Shown: positions 33,600 through 42,637 of the stretch, piece by piece
Position numbering within the stretch: the stretch's first letter is position 1
How the letters are laid out: every line of letters begins with the position of its first letter
Assembly (NCBI RefSeq): GCF_003569045.1
Contig: NZ_BFCB01000001.1
Span: forward strand, 651,189-715,188
Direction of reading: 5' to 3'
DNA: 64,000 nucleotides
Source of the DNA: Aggregatilinea lenta
GTDB lineage: Bacteria > Chloroflexota > Anaerolineae > Aggregatilineales > Aggregatilineaceae
Notes under the pieces: model-generated
Told to the model about the DNA's origin: nothing
Seen by the model: only the letters and a program-made list of their open reading frames with translations
Databases searched by the model: none
Program-made: the position numbers and the translations under genes

Positions 33600-34636
33600 C
33601 GCGGCAGCGCTCGCTTGATCTGGTGTCGGGTGCGATCCCACCACGAAGGCCGGGGCAGGCCACGCGCCGCGACAATCGCTTCGCGCCGGGCGAGCAGATC
33701 GTCGAACAGGGCCGCATAGCCTGCGGCGGTGCGGTCGGCGGTGCGCGGATAGTCTGGCATGCGTACGGCCCACGTGGCGTAGGTCGCGGCCATCTCGTCC
33801 AGCGCCTCCTCGAACGTCTCTGCCGTGTAGGAGATGCCGAAGCCCGCGCAGTATTCGGGCATACAGCCGCTCTCGCGATAGATCAGCGGCAGGCCGCAGC
33901 ACGCGCCTTCGTTCTGGTGGTTGCCGCCCGGCTCGTTTTGGGAGGCGGTCAGATACACGTGATTGTCGCGCAGCGCGGCGGCCAGTTCCGGCCCGTGTTT
34001 GGGCGGCAGGTAGGTCGTGTTGTGGAAGGTGAAGCCATCCGGCAGGTTGCCGATGTAGGTGAAAGCGAAGCGCTCGCGGACAGCGTCCGTGCCGAGCATC
34101 TCGTCGAGGCGCTGGTAAATGTCGAAGCCCTTCAGCCAGTTCGCGCCCCAATGATGCGTTACCAACCGCAGTGGACCGCTGCCCTCCCAGGGCCGGTAGC
34201 CATCCGCATTGAAGATCGCACGATCGGAGCCGTTCAGGATCACGCTGGTCGCGCGGCTGCCGATGCCCTGCGCCAGGAACAGGTCCCGCAGCCAGGACGA
34301 CACGAACACGGTGTGGTCGGCGCAGCGGTTGGCCTCGATCAGGCGCGCGTTGACGCCGGTCGTGCCCTTGCGCTCGTCACACTCGTTGATGCGGTGGACC
34401 ACCACGACATCGGCGTTCACCTTGTGCAGGTAATGCAGGATGTCCTGGTCGTTATAGGCGGAGATCTTCAGGGTGGCGCGCGGCTCGGTCAGCAGGATGA
34501 TGTCCAGATCGGCGGCGTTCAGGTCGAACACGACCGTGTGCCCGAGCGCGCGCAGATGATCGACCAGCGCGTGGCCGAACTGGTTGCCGCCGCCCCACGG
34601 GCCAGGCTGCAAATTCATCCCGATGCTGATCTTCAT
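33596..34636 (-). CDS. Glycosyltransferase family 4-like protein
   Basis: This 346-residue protein starts MKISIGMNLQPGPWGGGNQF, a GT-B acceptor-domain opening with a glycine-rich loop. It continues with VVVVHRINECDERKGTT, FVSSWLRDLF, VILNGSDRAIFN and YLTASQNEPGGNHQNEGACC, the last standing where GT4 enzymes bind the donor (E-P-G-G...E). It is cytoplasmic. It sits between the helical unknown protein and a methyltransferase. Confidence 0.85.
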   Translation of the reverse strand: MKISIGMNLQPGPWGGGNQFGHALVDHLRALGHTVVFDLNAADLDIILLTEPRATLKISAYNDQDILHYLHKVNADVVVVHRINECDERKGTTGVNARLIEANRCADHTVFVSSWLRDLFLAQGIGSRATSVILNGSDRAIFNADGYRPWEGSGPLRLVTHHWGANWLKGFDIYQRLDEMLGTDAVRERFAFTYIGNLPDGFTFHNTTYLPPKHGPELAAALRDNHVYLTASQNEPGGNHQNEGACCGLPLIYRESGCMPEYCAGFGISYTAETFEEALDEMAATYATWAVRMPDYPRTADRTAAGYAALFDDLLARREAIVAARGLPRPSWWDRTRHQIKRALPR

Positions 34637-34648
34637 GCCGTGTATTCC

Positions 34649-35512
34649 TTAAAGCCCGATCCGCCGCCGGAGTTTGCCCAGCGTATGCCGCACGTCGAGC
34701 CACAGACCGTCCAGCGGCCCGGTCTTCTTCCGCGCCGCGATGCGCTCGTACTCGTCCCGCGCAACCGAATCGAGCACGATGAAGCCCGCGTCACGCAGCA
34801 TCCGGGCCAGCTCACCGGGCGCGAAGTTATAGACGTGCGCGTACCGCAGGCTGATCGCTTCGAGCGGAATCTCGATGTGGATCGCGCCGCGCTCGCCCAG
34901 GATGGTGTGGAACTCGCGCAGCACCTTCGTCGGATCGTACGTGTGCTCCAGCACGTGATAGGCGAAGATCGCGTCGAAGGAACCCGGCGCGTACGTCTGC
35001 GACAGGGTGTGCGCGTCGCCCAGCTTCACGTCGAAGCCGTTCTTCTGGCACCACAACACGTTGAGCTTGACCACGTCCATGCCGGACACGCGCCGGTAAC
35101 CGCGATCGTTCAGGAAGTAGATCAACTGCCCGTTGCGCGAGCCGATGTCGAGGATGCGCGACTCAGGCGTGAGCGGCACGAAGCGCGTGAAGTGATCCAG
35201 CCGCCCGGCGTTCATCTCCGCGTGCGTGGTTGTGCCGACTTCGGGGCTGTCGAAGATCCATTCGTCGCTGTCCGGGCTGGCAGGCCGGGACGCCCCGCGC
35301 GACAGTTGCAGGTCGTAATAAACCTGCATGTCGGTGGGCAGCAGGCGCTTGCCGCCGTCTGTCTCCACGAAGCGATCGGTCGCGGCGCGCGGCTTCCACA
35401 CGACTTGCGCCTCGCCGGACTCGCTCTGTTCCCAGTCCACCGCCTCGCGTGAGAGGCGCTCGATCTCGGCGCGGATCTGCGCATCAATGTCGGAATTGGG
35501 TGTCGTGCTCAT
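34649..35512 (-). CDS. SAM-dependent methyltransferase
   Basis: This 287-residue protein has an N-terminal region of about 110 residues and a class I methyltransferase domain: SRILDIGSRNGQLIYFLND (SAM loop), FDAIFAYHVLEHTYDPTKV and GAIHIEIPLEAI. The HVLEH block is typical of sugar or FkbM/BioC-like methyltransferases. I chose ATG at 35512 (MSTTPNSD) because AAGGAACG precedes it. An ATG at 35527 directly abuts the upstream stop and is the alternative. Confidence 0.88.
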   Translation of the reverse strand: MSTTPNSDIDAQIRAEIERLSREAVDWEQSESGEAQVVWKPRAATDRFVETDGGKRLLPTDMQVYYDLQLSRGASRPASPDSDEWIFDSPEVGTTTHAEMNAGRLDHFTRFVPLTPESRILDIGSRNGQLIYFLNDRGYRRVSGMDVVKLNVLWCQKNGFDVKLGDAHTLSQTYAPGSFDAIFAYHVLEHTYDPTKVLREFHTILGERGAIHIEIPLEAISLRYAHVYNFAPGELARMLRDAGFIVLDSVARDEYERIAARKKTGPLDGLWLDVRHTLGKLRRRIGL

Positions 35513-35527
35513 AAGACGTTCCTTCAT

Positions 35528-36448
35528 TCAGGGTATTCGCTGGCGCAGCAAACGGCGCAGACGGCGCACGGCGCGCCGCGCGGGATGCGCGGGCGGCGCT
35601 GCCGGAGCAGGTGCAGGCGGCTGGTAACGGTCGAGCAGCAGGTGCGAGACAAAATCGGGACGGCTGGCCGCCGCAATCGCGCGCCCGGTCGGGTCGAGCG
35701 GCTCATCCGAAATATGCTTGACGTTGAACTTGCGCACGTAGTATTCGCGGATGTAGTCCCAATCAAAGCCGGTCGGGGCGTTCGGGTTAAGCTCCGCGTA
35801 AAAGCGCGTGAACTCTTTGAAATCCACCAGATCCTGCGGCGTGCGCTCCATCGGGCAGTCCACGATGGCGACGTCGTCGTGCGCGCGGAAGTCGGCGCTC
35901 TCGATGCGGACGGTCTCGCCCGTGTCGCGCTGCGCGAGCGAATCCGGCGAGAACGTGTACGGGTTGTCGATGCGCAGATTCACGATCCAGGGCACGCGCA
36001 CATCGGCGTGAAACAGGCGGTCATGAAGCTGGTACTTTTTGTACAGCCAGTCGTAGGGCCGCCCGTCGTCCAGCATGCGCTGCGCCACGCCGCGCAGCGG
36101 GTCCATCGCGCCGTCCTGCACGTACTGGCTGATGTGGATCGAGATGCCCACGTCCATGCCGTCGCGCCGGGCGTGCTCCATCATGCGCGTGACGTTGCGC
36201 GTGATCTGGAAGATCTCATGCATCTCGTCGCCGTGCTCGTCCTGCGCGAACCACGTCTCCGGCCCGGCGATGTACTCGACGTTAGGGAACGTCTCAAGGA
36301 TCGTATCGATCTGCGCGCGGTTGCGCGTCGAGGAGCACAGGTACACCTTCGTCCCAAAGGTCGTCAGGCTGCGCAGGATCGGCAGCGTATTGTACTGGTA
36401 GCCGAAGCGATCCAGCGGGCCGATGGGGCAGAGAATGCCGATCTTCAC
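35528..36448 (-). CDS. Glycosyltransferase-like protein of the polysaccharide cluster (unassigned)
   Basis: This 306-residue protein opens MKIGILCPIGPLDRFGYQYN, which looks like a GT-B N-terminal Rossmann domain with a flexible loop, but the donor-binding EX7E motif is not evident. It has WLYKKYQLHDRLF and many Asp/Arg pairs, and ends in a Pro/Ala/Arg-rich tail. I cannot assign a family. Its placement among glycan genes suggests a transferase or modification role. Confidence 0.65.
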   Translation of the reverse strand: MKIGILCPIGPLDRFGYQYNTLPILRSLTTFGTKVYLCSSTRNRAQIDTILETFPNVEYIAGPETWFAQDEHGDEMHEIFQITRNVTRMMEHARRDGMDVGISIHISQYVQDGAMDPLRGVAQRMLDDGRPYDWLYKKYQLHDRLFHADVRVPWIVNLRIDNPYTFSPDSLAQRDTGETVRIESADFRAHDDVAIVDCPMERTPQDLVDFKEFTRFYAELNPNAPTGFDWDYIREYYVRKFNVKHISDEPLDPTGRAIAAASRPDFVSHLLLDRYQPPAPAPAAPPAHPARRAVRRLRRLLRQRIP

Positions 36449-36514
36449 GGTGTGTCCTCGTGATGTGCCATACGTGCAAGAGTCTTTCCGAGGTTCTGCG
36501 CGCCCGGCGCGCGC

Positions 36515-37738
36515 TCAAACGGCGTGCGGCTGGACCGGGTGCGCCAGCTGCGCGCGGACCTCGCCCGCGTGCTCCAGCGCCAATCGTATAATCGCGCTCA
36601 CGCCCGCCACCTCGTCCGGCCCGACCGCCGTGCCGTTGGGCAGCGACATCAACTGCGTGCTCAGCCGCTCGGTATGCGGCAGCAGCAGCCCCGCGTGCGG
36701 GAAGTAGGAGCGGTACGGTTCCATCTGGTGACAGCCGGGATAGAAGTAGCGCCGGGCGAGCACCTTTTCGGGCTTGAGCAGCGTCACCAGCTCGTCCCGG
36801 CTGAGGCCCGCTTTGGCCTCGTCCACTTCCAGCACGATGTACTGGTAATTGAGCCGTTCCGTGCCGTCGTAGTCGATCACCTTCACGCCGGGCAGATCGC
36901 TCAGCGCGGCGCGATACTGCGTATAGTTGCGGCGGTTGGTTTCGATCAGCATGTCGATGTCTTCGAGCTGCGTCAGGCCCATCGCCGCCGAAATCTCGCT
37001 CATTTTGCCGTTCGTGCCGACGTGCGTCACCGTGTCCACCCCGGCGAAGCCGAAGTTTTTCATCAGGCGCAGGCGCGCGGCCAGATCGTCGTTGTTGGTG
37101 GCGATGCCGCCGCCCTCGAACGTGTTGAAGAACTTTGTGGCGTGGAAGCTGAACACTTCCGCGTCGCCGAAATTCCCGATCATCACGCCGTCATACGAGC
37201 AGCTGAAAGCATGCGCCGCGTCGTACATCAGCTTGAGGTTGTGCCGCTGTGCGATGTCTGACAGCCGCTCGACCTCGCAGGCGCGGCCCCACAGGTGCAC
37301 GCCGACGATGCCCGTTGTGCGCGGCGTGATCATGCGCTCCACCGCGTCAGGATCGAGGTTGTGGGTATCGGGATTCACGTCCGCGAAGACGGGCGTGATC
37401 GCCTGCCACTGCAGCGCGTGCGCCGTGGCGACGAACGTCAGCGAGGGCACGATCACCTCGCCCGTCATGCCCAGCGCGCGGATCGCAATTTCCAGCGCGA
37501 TCGTGCCGTTGGTGATGGCGACGAAGTGCTTCACGCCCAGGTAGTTCGCCACGCGCTGCTGGAAGTCCTGCACGTAGGGGCCGTTGTTCGTCAGCCAGCG
37601 GTTGTCCAGAATGTCGTTGATGCGCGCCAGCAAGTGCTCGCGGTTGCCGATGTTGGGACGGCCCACGTGCAGCGCCTCGTCAAAGGCAGGCTCGCCGGAG
37701 AATATGGCAAGGTCATTAACGCTTGTTTTCAGCGTCAT
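36515..37738 (-). CDS. DegT/DnrJ/EryC1/StrS aminotransferase
   Basis: This 407-residue PLP enzyme aminates a keto-sugar nucleotide. Family blocks are NRWLTNNGPYVQDFQ, FVAITNGTIALEIAIRALG, VIVPSLTFVATAHA, LMYDAAHAF (D173, PLP pyridine contact) and SFHATKFFNTFEGG with the internal aldimine Lys (K202). The gene next upstream, a NeuD/PglD-like acyltransferase, overlaps it by four bases, so the pair likely makes an N-acylated amino sugar. The dehydratase that provides the keto-sugar is not in the window. Confidence 0.95.
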   Translation of the reverse strand: MTLKTSVNDLAIFSGEPAFDEALHVGRPNIGNREHLLARINDILDNRWLTNNGPYVQDFQQRVANYLGVKHFVAITNGTIALEIAIRALGMTGEVIVPSLTFVATAHALQWQAITPVFADVNPDTHNLDPDAVERMITPRTTGIVGVHLWGRACEVERLSDIAQRHNLKLMYDAAHAFSCSYDGVMIGNFGDAEVFSFHATKFFNTFEGGGIATNNDDLAARLRLMKNFGFAGVDTVTHVGTNGKMSEISAAMGLTQLEDIDMLIETNRRNYTQYRAALSDLPGVKVIDYDGTERLNYQYIVLEVDEAKAGLSRDELVTLLKPEKVLARRYFYPGCHQMEPYRSYFPHAGLLLPHTERLSTQLMSLPNGTAVGPDEVAGVSAIIRLALEHAGEVRAQLAHPVQPHAV

Positions 37739-38382
37739 TCCGTTATCCTTCTGATGAGTTTGGCAGGCACACCGTAGGCGACGACGCCATCCGGGATATC
37801 ATCCAGCACCACAGCGCCTGCACCGATAATCGATCCGCTGCCGATGCGGACCTTATCTTTCACCACGGCTCCGATGCCGATCCACGTTCCGCGCCCCACA
37901 CTGACTCTGCCACCCAGGCACACGCCCGGCGACAGGTGCGCGCCGTCCTCGATCACACATTCATGATCCACACTGGCGCGGGTGTTCAAAATCGCGTTTT
38001 CCCCGATGCGCACGGCAGGGTTGACCACGACACCCGCCATGATCGCCGTGCCCGCGCCAACAGGCACGCTGGGCGCGATCACTGCCGACGGATGCACCGC
38101 CGTCGCCAGTGAGAACCCCTGCGCGCGGACAAAATCCGCCAGCTTCAACCGCTCCGCACAGTCGCCAAAGGCCAGGAACAGGGTGTGAATCCCCTGCGCG
38201 TGCAGCCCGTCGAGCTGCTCGCGCCCGCCGAGCACGACCGATCCCGCAAAGGCGCTGCCCCGGCGTTCCGGCGTCACGTCGTCGATAAATCCGGCGATGG
38301 TGAAGTCACCGCGCTGGCGGAAGATATCCGCTACGACCAGCGCGTGCCCACCTGCACCCCAAATAACCAACGGCTCCGGCAT
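37735..38382 (-). CDS. NeuD/PglD-like sugar O/N-acyltransferase
   Basis: This 215-residue protein has an N-terminal Rossmann domain (LVIWGAGGHALVVADIF) and a C-terminal left-handed beta-helix of hexapeptide repeats (VPVGAGTAIMAGVVVNPAVR, VGRGTWIGIGAVVKD, IGSGSIIGAGAVV). The catalytic His of PglD-like enzymes fits H in TRASVDHEC. It probably N-acetylates the amino sugar made by the overlapping DegT aminotransferase. ATG at 38382 (MPEPLVIWGAGGHAL) follows AGGAGGAACACGGGAAG; a longer frame to 38613 is unlikely. Confidence 0.92.
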   Translation of the reverse strand: MPEPLVIWGAGGHALVVADIFRQRGDFTIAGFIDDVTPERRGSAFAGSVVLGGREQLDGLHAQGIHTLFLAFGDCAERLKLADFVRAQGFSLATAVHPSAVIAPSVPVGAGTAIMAGVVVNPAVRIGENAILNTRASVDHECVIEDGAHLSPGVCLGGRVSVGRGTWIGIGAVVKDKVRIGSGSIIGAGAVVLDDIPDGVVAYGVPAKLIRRITE

Positions 38383-38446
38383 GGTGTCTTCCCGTGTTCC
38401 TCCTGGCGACATTATACCGCCCGATACCCTGCCCGCCCCAGTCCGC

Positions 38447-39382
38447 TCAGAGCCGCGCTGCGATCTGCTCGTAGCGGAAGCGCGTAATCGCGTCGGGATC
38501 GAACTTCGTGCGGATCTCGTCGCTGGTGCGGCGGCTGTGCGCCGCGACGTCAAGGCTGTCGCGGATCTCCAGGATGCGTTGGGCGGCAGCGGGCGGATCC
38601 AGCGGCAGGTCAAACACGGTTTCGAGATCGTTGCCCAGTCCCAGCGTATCGTGCCAGAACAGGATCGATCCGGTCAGCCCGGCCTCCAAAAAGGACGCCG
38701 TATATTTGCCGTCGCTGTAGGGCGGCACTTCGCCCGCGACGTGCACGAAGCCGTCGTACTCCAGGTATTTCTTGACCACGGTGCCATGCCGCGCATAGCT
38801 GGGATGCAGGAACAGCGGCGCGGGCAGGTTGTGCTTGCGCAGCCACTTGCGCAGCCGGTACATGCGCTTCTGCATCGGCGTATACGTCGCGCGCGGCGGG
38901 AACAGTTCGTGCCGCAGGCCGGTCAGCGCCATGATCTCGGCGCTGCGGGCGGAATCCTTCTGCGGCTGCTCGCTGGAAATGTGCACCAGCGAATCGATTC
39001 GCGTGCGGGGGCGAAAATGCCGCGCGATACTGGTCTTGACCGCGAACAGGTGCGTAACCACCTTCGGGCTGGACTTTAGCGCTTCGAAGATCGGGCCGGG
39101 ATTCGTGAACGCGAGATCGTAGCTGGCGTCAATCGTGTCGAGCAGGTGCGCGCGGCGATCCTCGTCATAGAGAGGGCTGGGACCGTAGCCGGGCAGCACG
39201 TAGGCGACGCGCAGCCGGGCAGGCAGCGTCGGCGGAATGTCGAACGCGTCCGGGCCATAACCGAAGACGACTGTGTCTGGGCCGGGCCGGGACACAAGGT
39301 CGAAATACTGCTCGAAGTAGGGCCGCTCGTAGCTCAGAAAGTGCGTTGCGCCGCGCACGACGAAATGCAGCTTGGGCTTCAT
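38447..39382 (-). CDS. Glycosyltransferase-like protein
   Basis: This 311-residue protein has MKPKLHFVVRGATHFLSYE at the N-terminus, a CgeB-like layout (YDLAFTNPGPIFEAL, RIDSLVHISSEQPQKDS) and a donor-domain-like PPYSDGKYTASFLEAGLTG followed by LFWHDTLGLGNDL. The Glu in SFLEAGLTG could serve as the donor-binding residue. It is probably a glycosyltransferase of the GT-B fold; exact family uncertain. It lies between the exporter ATPase and the NeuD-like gene. Confidence 0.7.
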   Translation of the reverse strand: MKPKLHFVVRGATHFLSYERPYFEQYFDLVSRPGPDTVVFGYGPDAFDIPPTLPARLRVAYVLPGYGPSPLYDEDRRAHLLDTIDASYDLAFTNPGPIFEALKSSPKVVTHLFAVKTSIARHFRPRTRIDSLVHISSEQPQKDSARSAEIMALTGLRHELFPPRATYTPMQKRMYRLRKWLRKHNLPAPLFLHPSYARHGTVVKKYLEYDGFVHVAGEVPPYSDGKYTASFLEAGLTGSILFWHDTLGLGNDLETVFDLPLDPPAAAQRILEIRDSLDVAAHSRRTSDEIRTKFDPDAITRFRYEQIAARL

Positions 39383-39408
39383 ACCATGCCTTCTACCGGC
39401 ATCCGGCG

Positions 39409-40725
39409 CTAGTCTGCTTCTGCGGTCTGAACCGGATTTTTGATGATGGCGCGATCATCGAGGCGTTCGGTGTGCCAGTCGAGCAGAGGGCGCACAATGC
39501 CGCCCCAATAACCAAAATAACCACGGCGGTACGTGCCCAGCTCGACCATGTCCACTGACACGATGCCGTCTTCCTGCGCCAGGATGTAGCGCCCTTCTTC
39601 GACCAGCAGCGCGGTGACGCTGTAGCTGCCCAGGTTGAGCGTGTTGGCCGGGATGACCACGCGGCTGCGGTAGCGTCCAACCGGGTGAGGTCGCTGGAAC
39701 CACGTCTCGTCGGTGTTCGACGGCGACGCCAGGACGTAAATCCCCTTTTCGTCGTAAACCGAGATCGAGATATTCAGCACCGTGTCCGGCTCCAGGACGG
39801 CGTATTCGACCTCAACCGCCAGTGGCTCCTCGATGCGCCCCTGGCCGGATGCCTCACCCGCTGCGTCCAGCACGCGCACGGCGACCAGCCGCGCCTTGCT
39901 GCTGCCCGGCGCGCTGTCCAGATCCGCCCAGACGCGCTCCGCGTTGGAAAAGATCGAGGTCTTCAGGTAGTTGGACACGACTTCCCCCGTGGGGCCGTCC
40001 TGCTCGACCTGCCCGTCGCGCAGCCAGACGGTGCGCTGGCACAAGCCCTGCACCGCCGCCATGTTGTGGCTGACGAACAGGATCGTGCGGCCTTCTTTCG
40101 CTACGTCGGACATCTTGCCCAGACTTTTCTTCTGGAACTCCGCATCGCCGACCGACAGCACCTCGTCCACCAGCAGGATCTCCGGTTCCAGGTGCGCTGC
40201 CACGGCGAACGCCAGCCGGACGTACATGCCGCTCGAATAACGCTTGACGGGGGTGTCGAGGAACTTCTCCACGCCGGAGAACGCCACGATCTCGTCGAAT
40301 TTGCGTTCGATCTCGTGGCGGTGCATGCCCAGGAACGTGCCGTTGAGGTAGATGTTCTCGCGTCCGGTCAATTCGGGATGGAAGCCAGTGCCGACCTCCA
40401 GCATCGAGCCGACGCGCCCACGAATGACGGCCCGGCCCAACGTCGGCTCGGTGATGCGCGACAGGATCTTTAGCAGCGTGCTTTTGCCCGCGCCGTTTTT
40501 GCCGATCAGCCCGACGACTTCGCCCGGCTGCACGGTGAACGACACGCCGCGCAGCGCCCACACAATCTCGTCTTCTTCCGGCGGGCGCAGACGCATGCGC
40601 AGGTACTTGAACGGCAACAGCAGCGTTTCGCGCACGGCGTCGCGGCGGGTCGCCGGGTGTTTGTCGGCCAGCCCGATGCGATAGGACTTGGCGATGTTTT
40701 CGATCTCGATCGCTGAATGGGTCAT
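39409..40725 (-). CDS. Polysaccharide ABC transporter ATPase with Wzt-like C-terminal domain
   Basis: This 438-residue protein has Walker A GKNGAGKST (75-83), the signature YSSGMYVRLAFAVAAHL, Walker B ILLVDEVLSVGD and an N-terminal region typical of the TagH/RfbE/Wzt subfamily. Residues about 270-420 form an extra beta-rich domain like the Wzt C-terminal domain that recognises a modified chain end. It should couple ATP hydrolysis to export of a lipid-linked polysaccharide. The permease gene ends 10 bases upstream. Confidence 0.95.
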   Translation of the reverse strand: MTHSAIEIENIAKSYRIGLADKHPATRRDAVRETLLLPFKYLRMRLRPPEEDEIVWALRGVSFTVQPGEVVGLIGKNGAGKSTLLKILSRITEPTLGRAVIRGRVGSMLEVGTGFHPELTGRENIYLNGTFLGMHRHEIERKFDEIVAFSGVEKFLDTPVKRYSSGMYVRLAFAVAAHLEPEILLVDEVLSVGDAEFQKKSLGKMSDVAKEGRTILFVSHNMAAVQGLCQRTVWLRDGQVEQDGPTGEVVSNYLKTSIFSNAERVWADLDSAPGSSKARLVAVRVLDAAGEASGQGRIEEPLAVEVEYAVLEPDTVLNISISVYDEKGIYVLASPSNTDETWFQRPHPVGRYRSRVVIPANTLNLGSYSVTALLVEEGRYILAQEDGIVSVDMVELGTYRRGYFGYWGGIVRPLLDWHTERLDDRAIIKNPVQTAEAD

Positions 40726-40735
40726 AGTCGTCTAT

Positions 40736-41608
40736 CTAGGCAATGTCAATAATGTTTCGCTCGGACCGGCGGAAGTAGTACATGCCGGAGATGAGCACGG
40801 GCAGTACGCACAGGGTCGAGACCAGGAAATAGATATCCGGCGCGCGGCCCTGACCGAGCAGCGCCCAGCGGAAACCTTCGACCACGCCATTCATGGGATT
40901 CAGCTTGTAAAGTGGGAGCCACCGGTCGGGGATGACGCTCGACGCGTATACGATCGGTGTGGCGTACATCCAGAAGCGCGTGACATAGCCCACGAGCGTG
41001 CTCACGTCGCGGTAGTGCACGATCCACGACGACACCCACAAGCCGACCGCCATGCCCGTCAGTGAGGCGACAAGCAGCATCACCGGCACCAGCAGAATGC
41101 CCCAGCCGGGCACGTAGCCATAGGCCAGCATCATGCCCAGGAAGATCGCGAACGAGATGGCGAAATCGACCATGTTGCCCAGCACACCCACGATCGGAAT
41201 GATCAGGCGTGGGAAGTACACCTTGGAGATCAACCCGCGCGAATTAAGCAGACTGTTGGCCGAGGCATTGAGCGCGGCCATGAAGAAATTCCAGGGCAGC
41301 AGCCCGGCAAAGTTGAACAGCGGGTAAGGGATGCCGTCCGACGGCATCTTGGCCAGGCTGCCGAAGATGATCGAGTTCATGGCAATGGAGAGCAGCGGGC
41401 CAAGCACGATCCACACGGGGCCAAGCGCCATCTGGCGGTAGCGCCCCTTGATCTCGCGCGTGAGCATGTAGTAGGCCAGCTCGCGGTATTCCCATACCTC
41501 GCGCAGCGCCAGGCTGCTCCAGCCGGACGTGGGCTTGATGACCAGCACGGGCCTGTCGTCGGGAACAGCGGGCACGGCGGGTGGTGTTACGGTTTGTGGA
41601 ACATCCAT
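40736..41608 (-). CDS. Polysaccharide ABC transporter permease (Wzm/TagG-like)
   Basis: This 290-residue protein has about six membrane helices: YRQMALGPVWIVLGPLL, the NFAGLLPWNFFMAAL region, NMVDFAISFAIFLGMMLAY, GILLVPVMLLVASLTGMAVG and later segments including YVTRFWMYATPIVY. The VWIVLGPLL and LLPWNFF patterns are hallmarks of ABC-2 Wzm/TagG permeases. With the Wzt-like ATPase it forms an exporter for a surface polymer. It is the first gene of the leftward cluster. Confidence 0.93.
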   Translation of the reverse strand: MDVPQTVTPPAVPAVPDDRPVLVIKPTSGWSSLALREVWEYRELAYYMLTREIKGRYRQMALGPVWIVLGPLLSIAMNSIIFGSLAKMPSDGIPYPLFNFAGLLPWNFFMAALNASANSLLNSRGLISKVYFPRLIIPIVGVLGNMVDFAISFAIFLGMMLAYGYVPGWGILLVPVMLLVASLTGMAVGLWVSSWIVHYRDVSTLVGYVTRFWMYATPIVYASSVIPDRWLPLYKLNPMNGVVEGFRWALLGQGRAPDIYFLVSTLCVLPVLISGMYYFRRSERNIIDIA

Positions 41609-41716
41609 GAGTTCGAGCTTTCAACCTTCATGACAGGCGTGCAACCGGCGAAGGCGTCGTGGCGCAGGGGCAATCTTCCTTCACTGTGTACGCCTTGTCA
41701 AGGACGCTCGCCCTTC

Positions 41717-42637
41717 TTAAGGCTGACGGACGGCGCGGGCCAGGGGCACGCCGTTCGCTTCGAGGGCGGCAGCCAGCCGCGCGCGCTGCGTCTCGTCCAG
41801 CGGCAGGATCGGGCGGCGAGCAGGCCCGGCAGGCAGGCCCATCAGGTTCAGCGCTTCCTTGACCGGCACGGGATACGACCCGACCGATCCCAGCACCTCG
41901 CGGCAGGCCGAGAACTGCGCTTGCAGCGTCCGCGCGCGGGCGTGATCGCCTGCCTGGAATGCGTCGTAGATGCCCACCGCCAGCCCCGGCACGACGTTAG
42001 CCGCCAGCGCGACCGCACCCGCCGCGCCGTAGCACAGCGCGCCGTAAAAGAGCTGTTCACGCCCGACGAACGCCAGAAAGTCCGGCGGGCAGGCGCGCAC
42101 GAGCGCGCCCAGCTCGGACAGGTCGCCGCTGGAGTCCTTGATGCCGACGATGTGCGGGAAGCTGACGGCCAGCCGCGCCATCGTCGCCGGGGCGATGCGC
42201 ACGCCGCCGGTCCGCATCGGGTTGGAATAGGCCAGGATCGGGATCGTCACGGCCTCGGCAATCGCCGCGTAATGCGCGTACAGCTCGTCCTGCGAAGGCG
42301 AAATGTAGTAGGGCGTCACGATCGACAGCGCGTCCGCGCCCGCCTGCTGCGCCTGCCGCGACAGCGCGATGGCGTCGCGCGTGGTGATCGCGCCCGATCC
42401 GGCGATGACCGGCACGCGCCCGCCGACTGCCGCGATCACGGCGTCGAGTACCTGCCGCTTCTCGTCGGTGGACAGCGCGAAGGCTTCGCCCTGACTGCCC
42501 AACGTGAAGATGCCATGCACGCCCTGTGACAGCACAAACTCGACCAGCGGGGCGACACCCGCCAAATTGAGCGACCCATCGGCGTGCATGGGCGTGGCGA
42601 GCGCCGGAATCACGCCCCGAAGTTGTGACCGGTCCAT
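41717..42637 (-). CDS. Dihydrodipicolinate synthase-family (DapA-like) lyase
   Basis: This 306-residue TIM-barrel protein has the Schiff-base Lys in HIVGIKDSSGD and the catalytic Tyr in ILAYSNPMRTGG (usual form YNxP, here YSNP). The usual GTTGE block reads GSQGE. These changes point away from certain DapA assignment; members of this superfamily also act on N-acetylneuraminate, KDG or related keto acids. ATG at 42637 was chosen because GGAGGAACATACG lies just before it. It is separated from the exporter genes by 108 bases. Confidence 0.88.
   Translation of the reverse strand: MDRSQLRGVIPALATPMHADGSLNLAGVAPLVEFVLSQGVHGIFTLGSQGEAFALSTDEKRQVLDAVIAAVGGRVPVIAGSGAITTRDAIALSRQAQQAGADALSIVTPYYISPSQDELYAHYAAIAEAVTIPILAYSNPMRTGGVRIAPATMARLAVSFPHIVGIKDSSGDLSELGALVRACPPDFLAFVGREQLFYGALCYGAAGAVALAANVVPGLAVGIYDAFQAGDHARARTLQAQFSACREVLGSVGSYPVPVKEALNLMGLPAGPARRPILPLDETQRARLAAALEANGVPLARAVRQP

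Noticed and set aside
37735-38613. Longer frame for the NeuD-like acyltransferase
   Set aside because: The extra N-terminus is Arg/Ser-rich and overlaps the glycosyltransferase upstream; the 215-residue form is the normal size and has AGGAGG before it.
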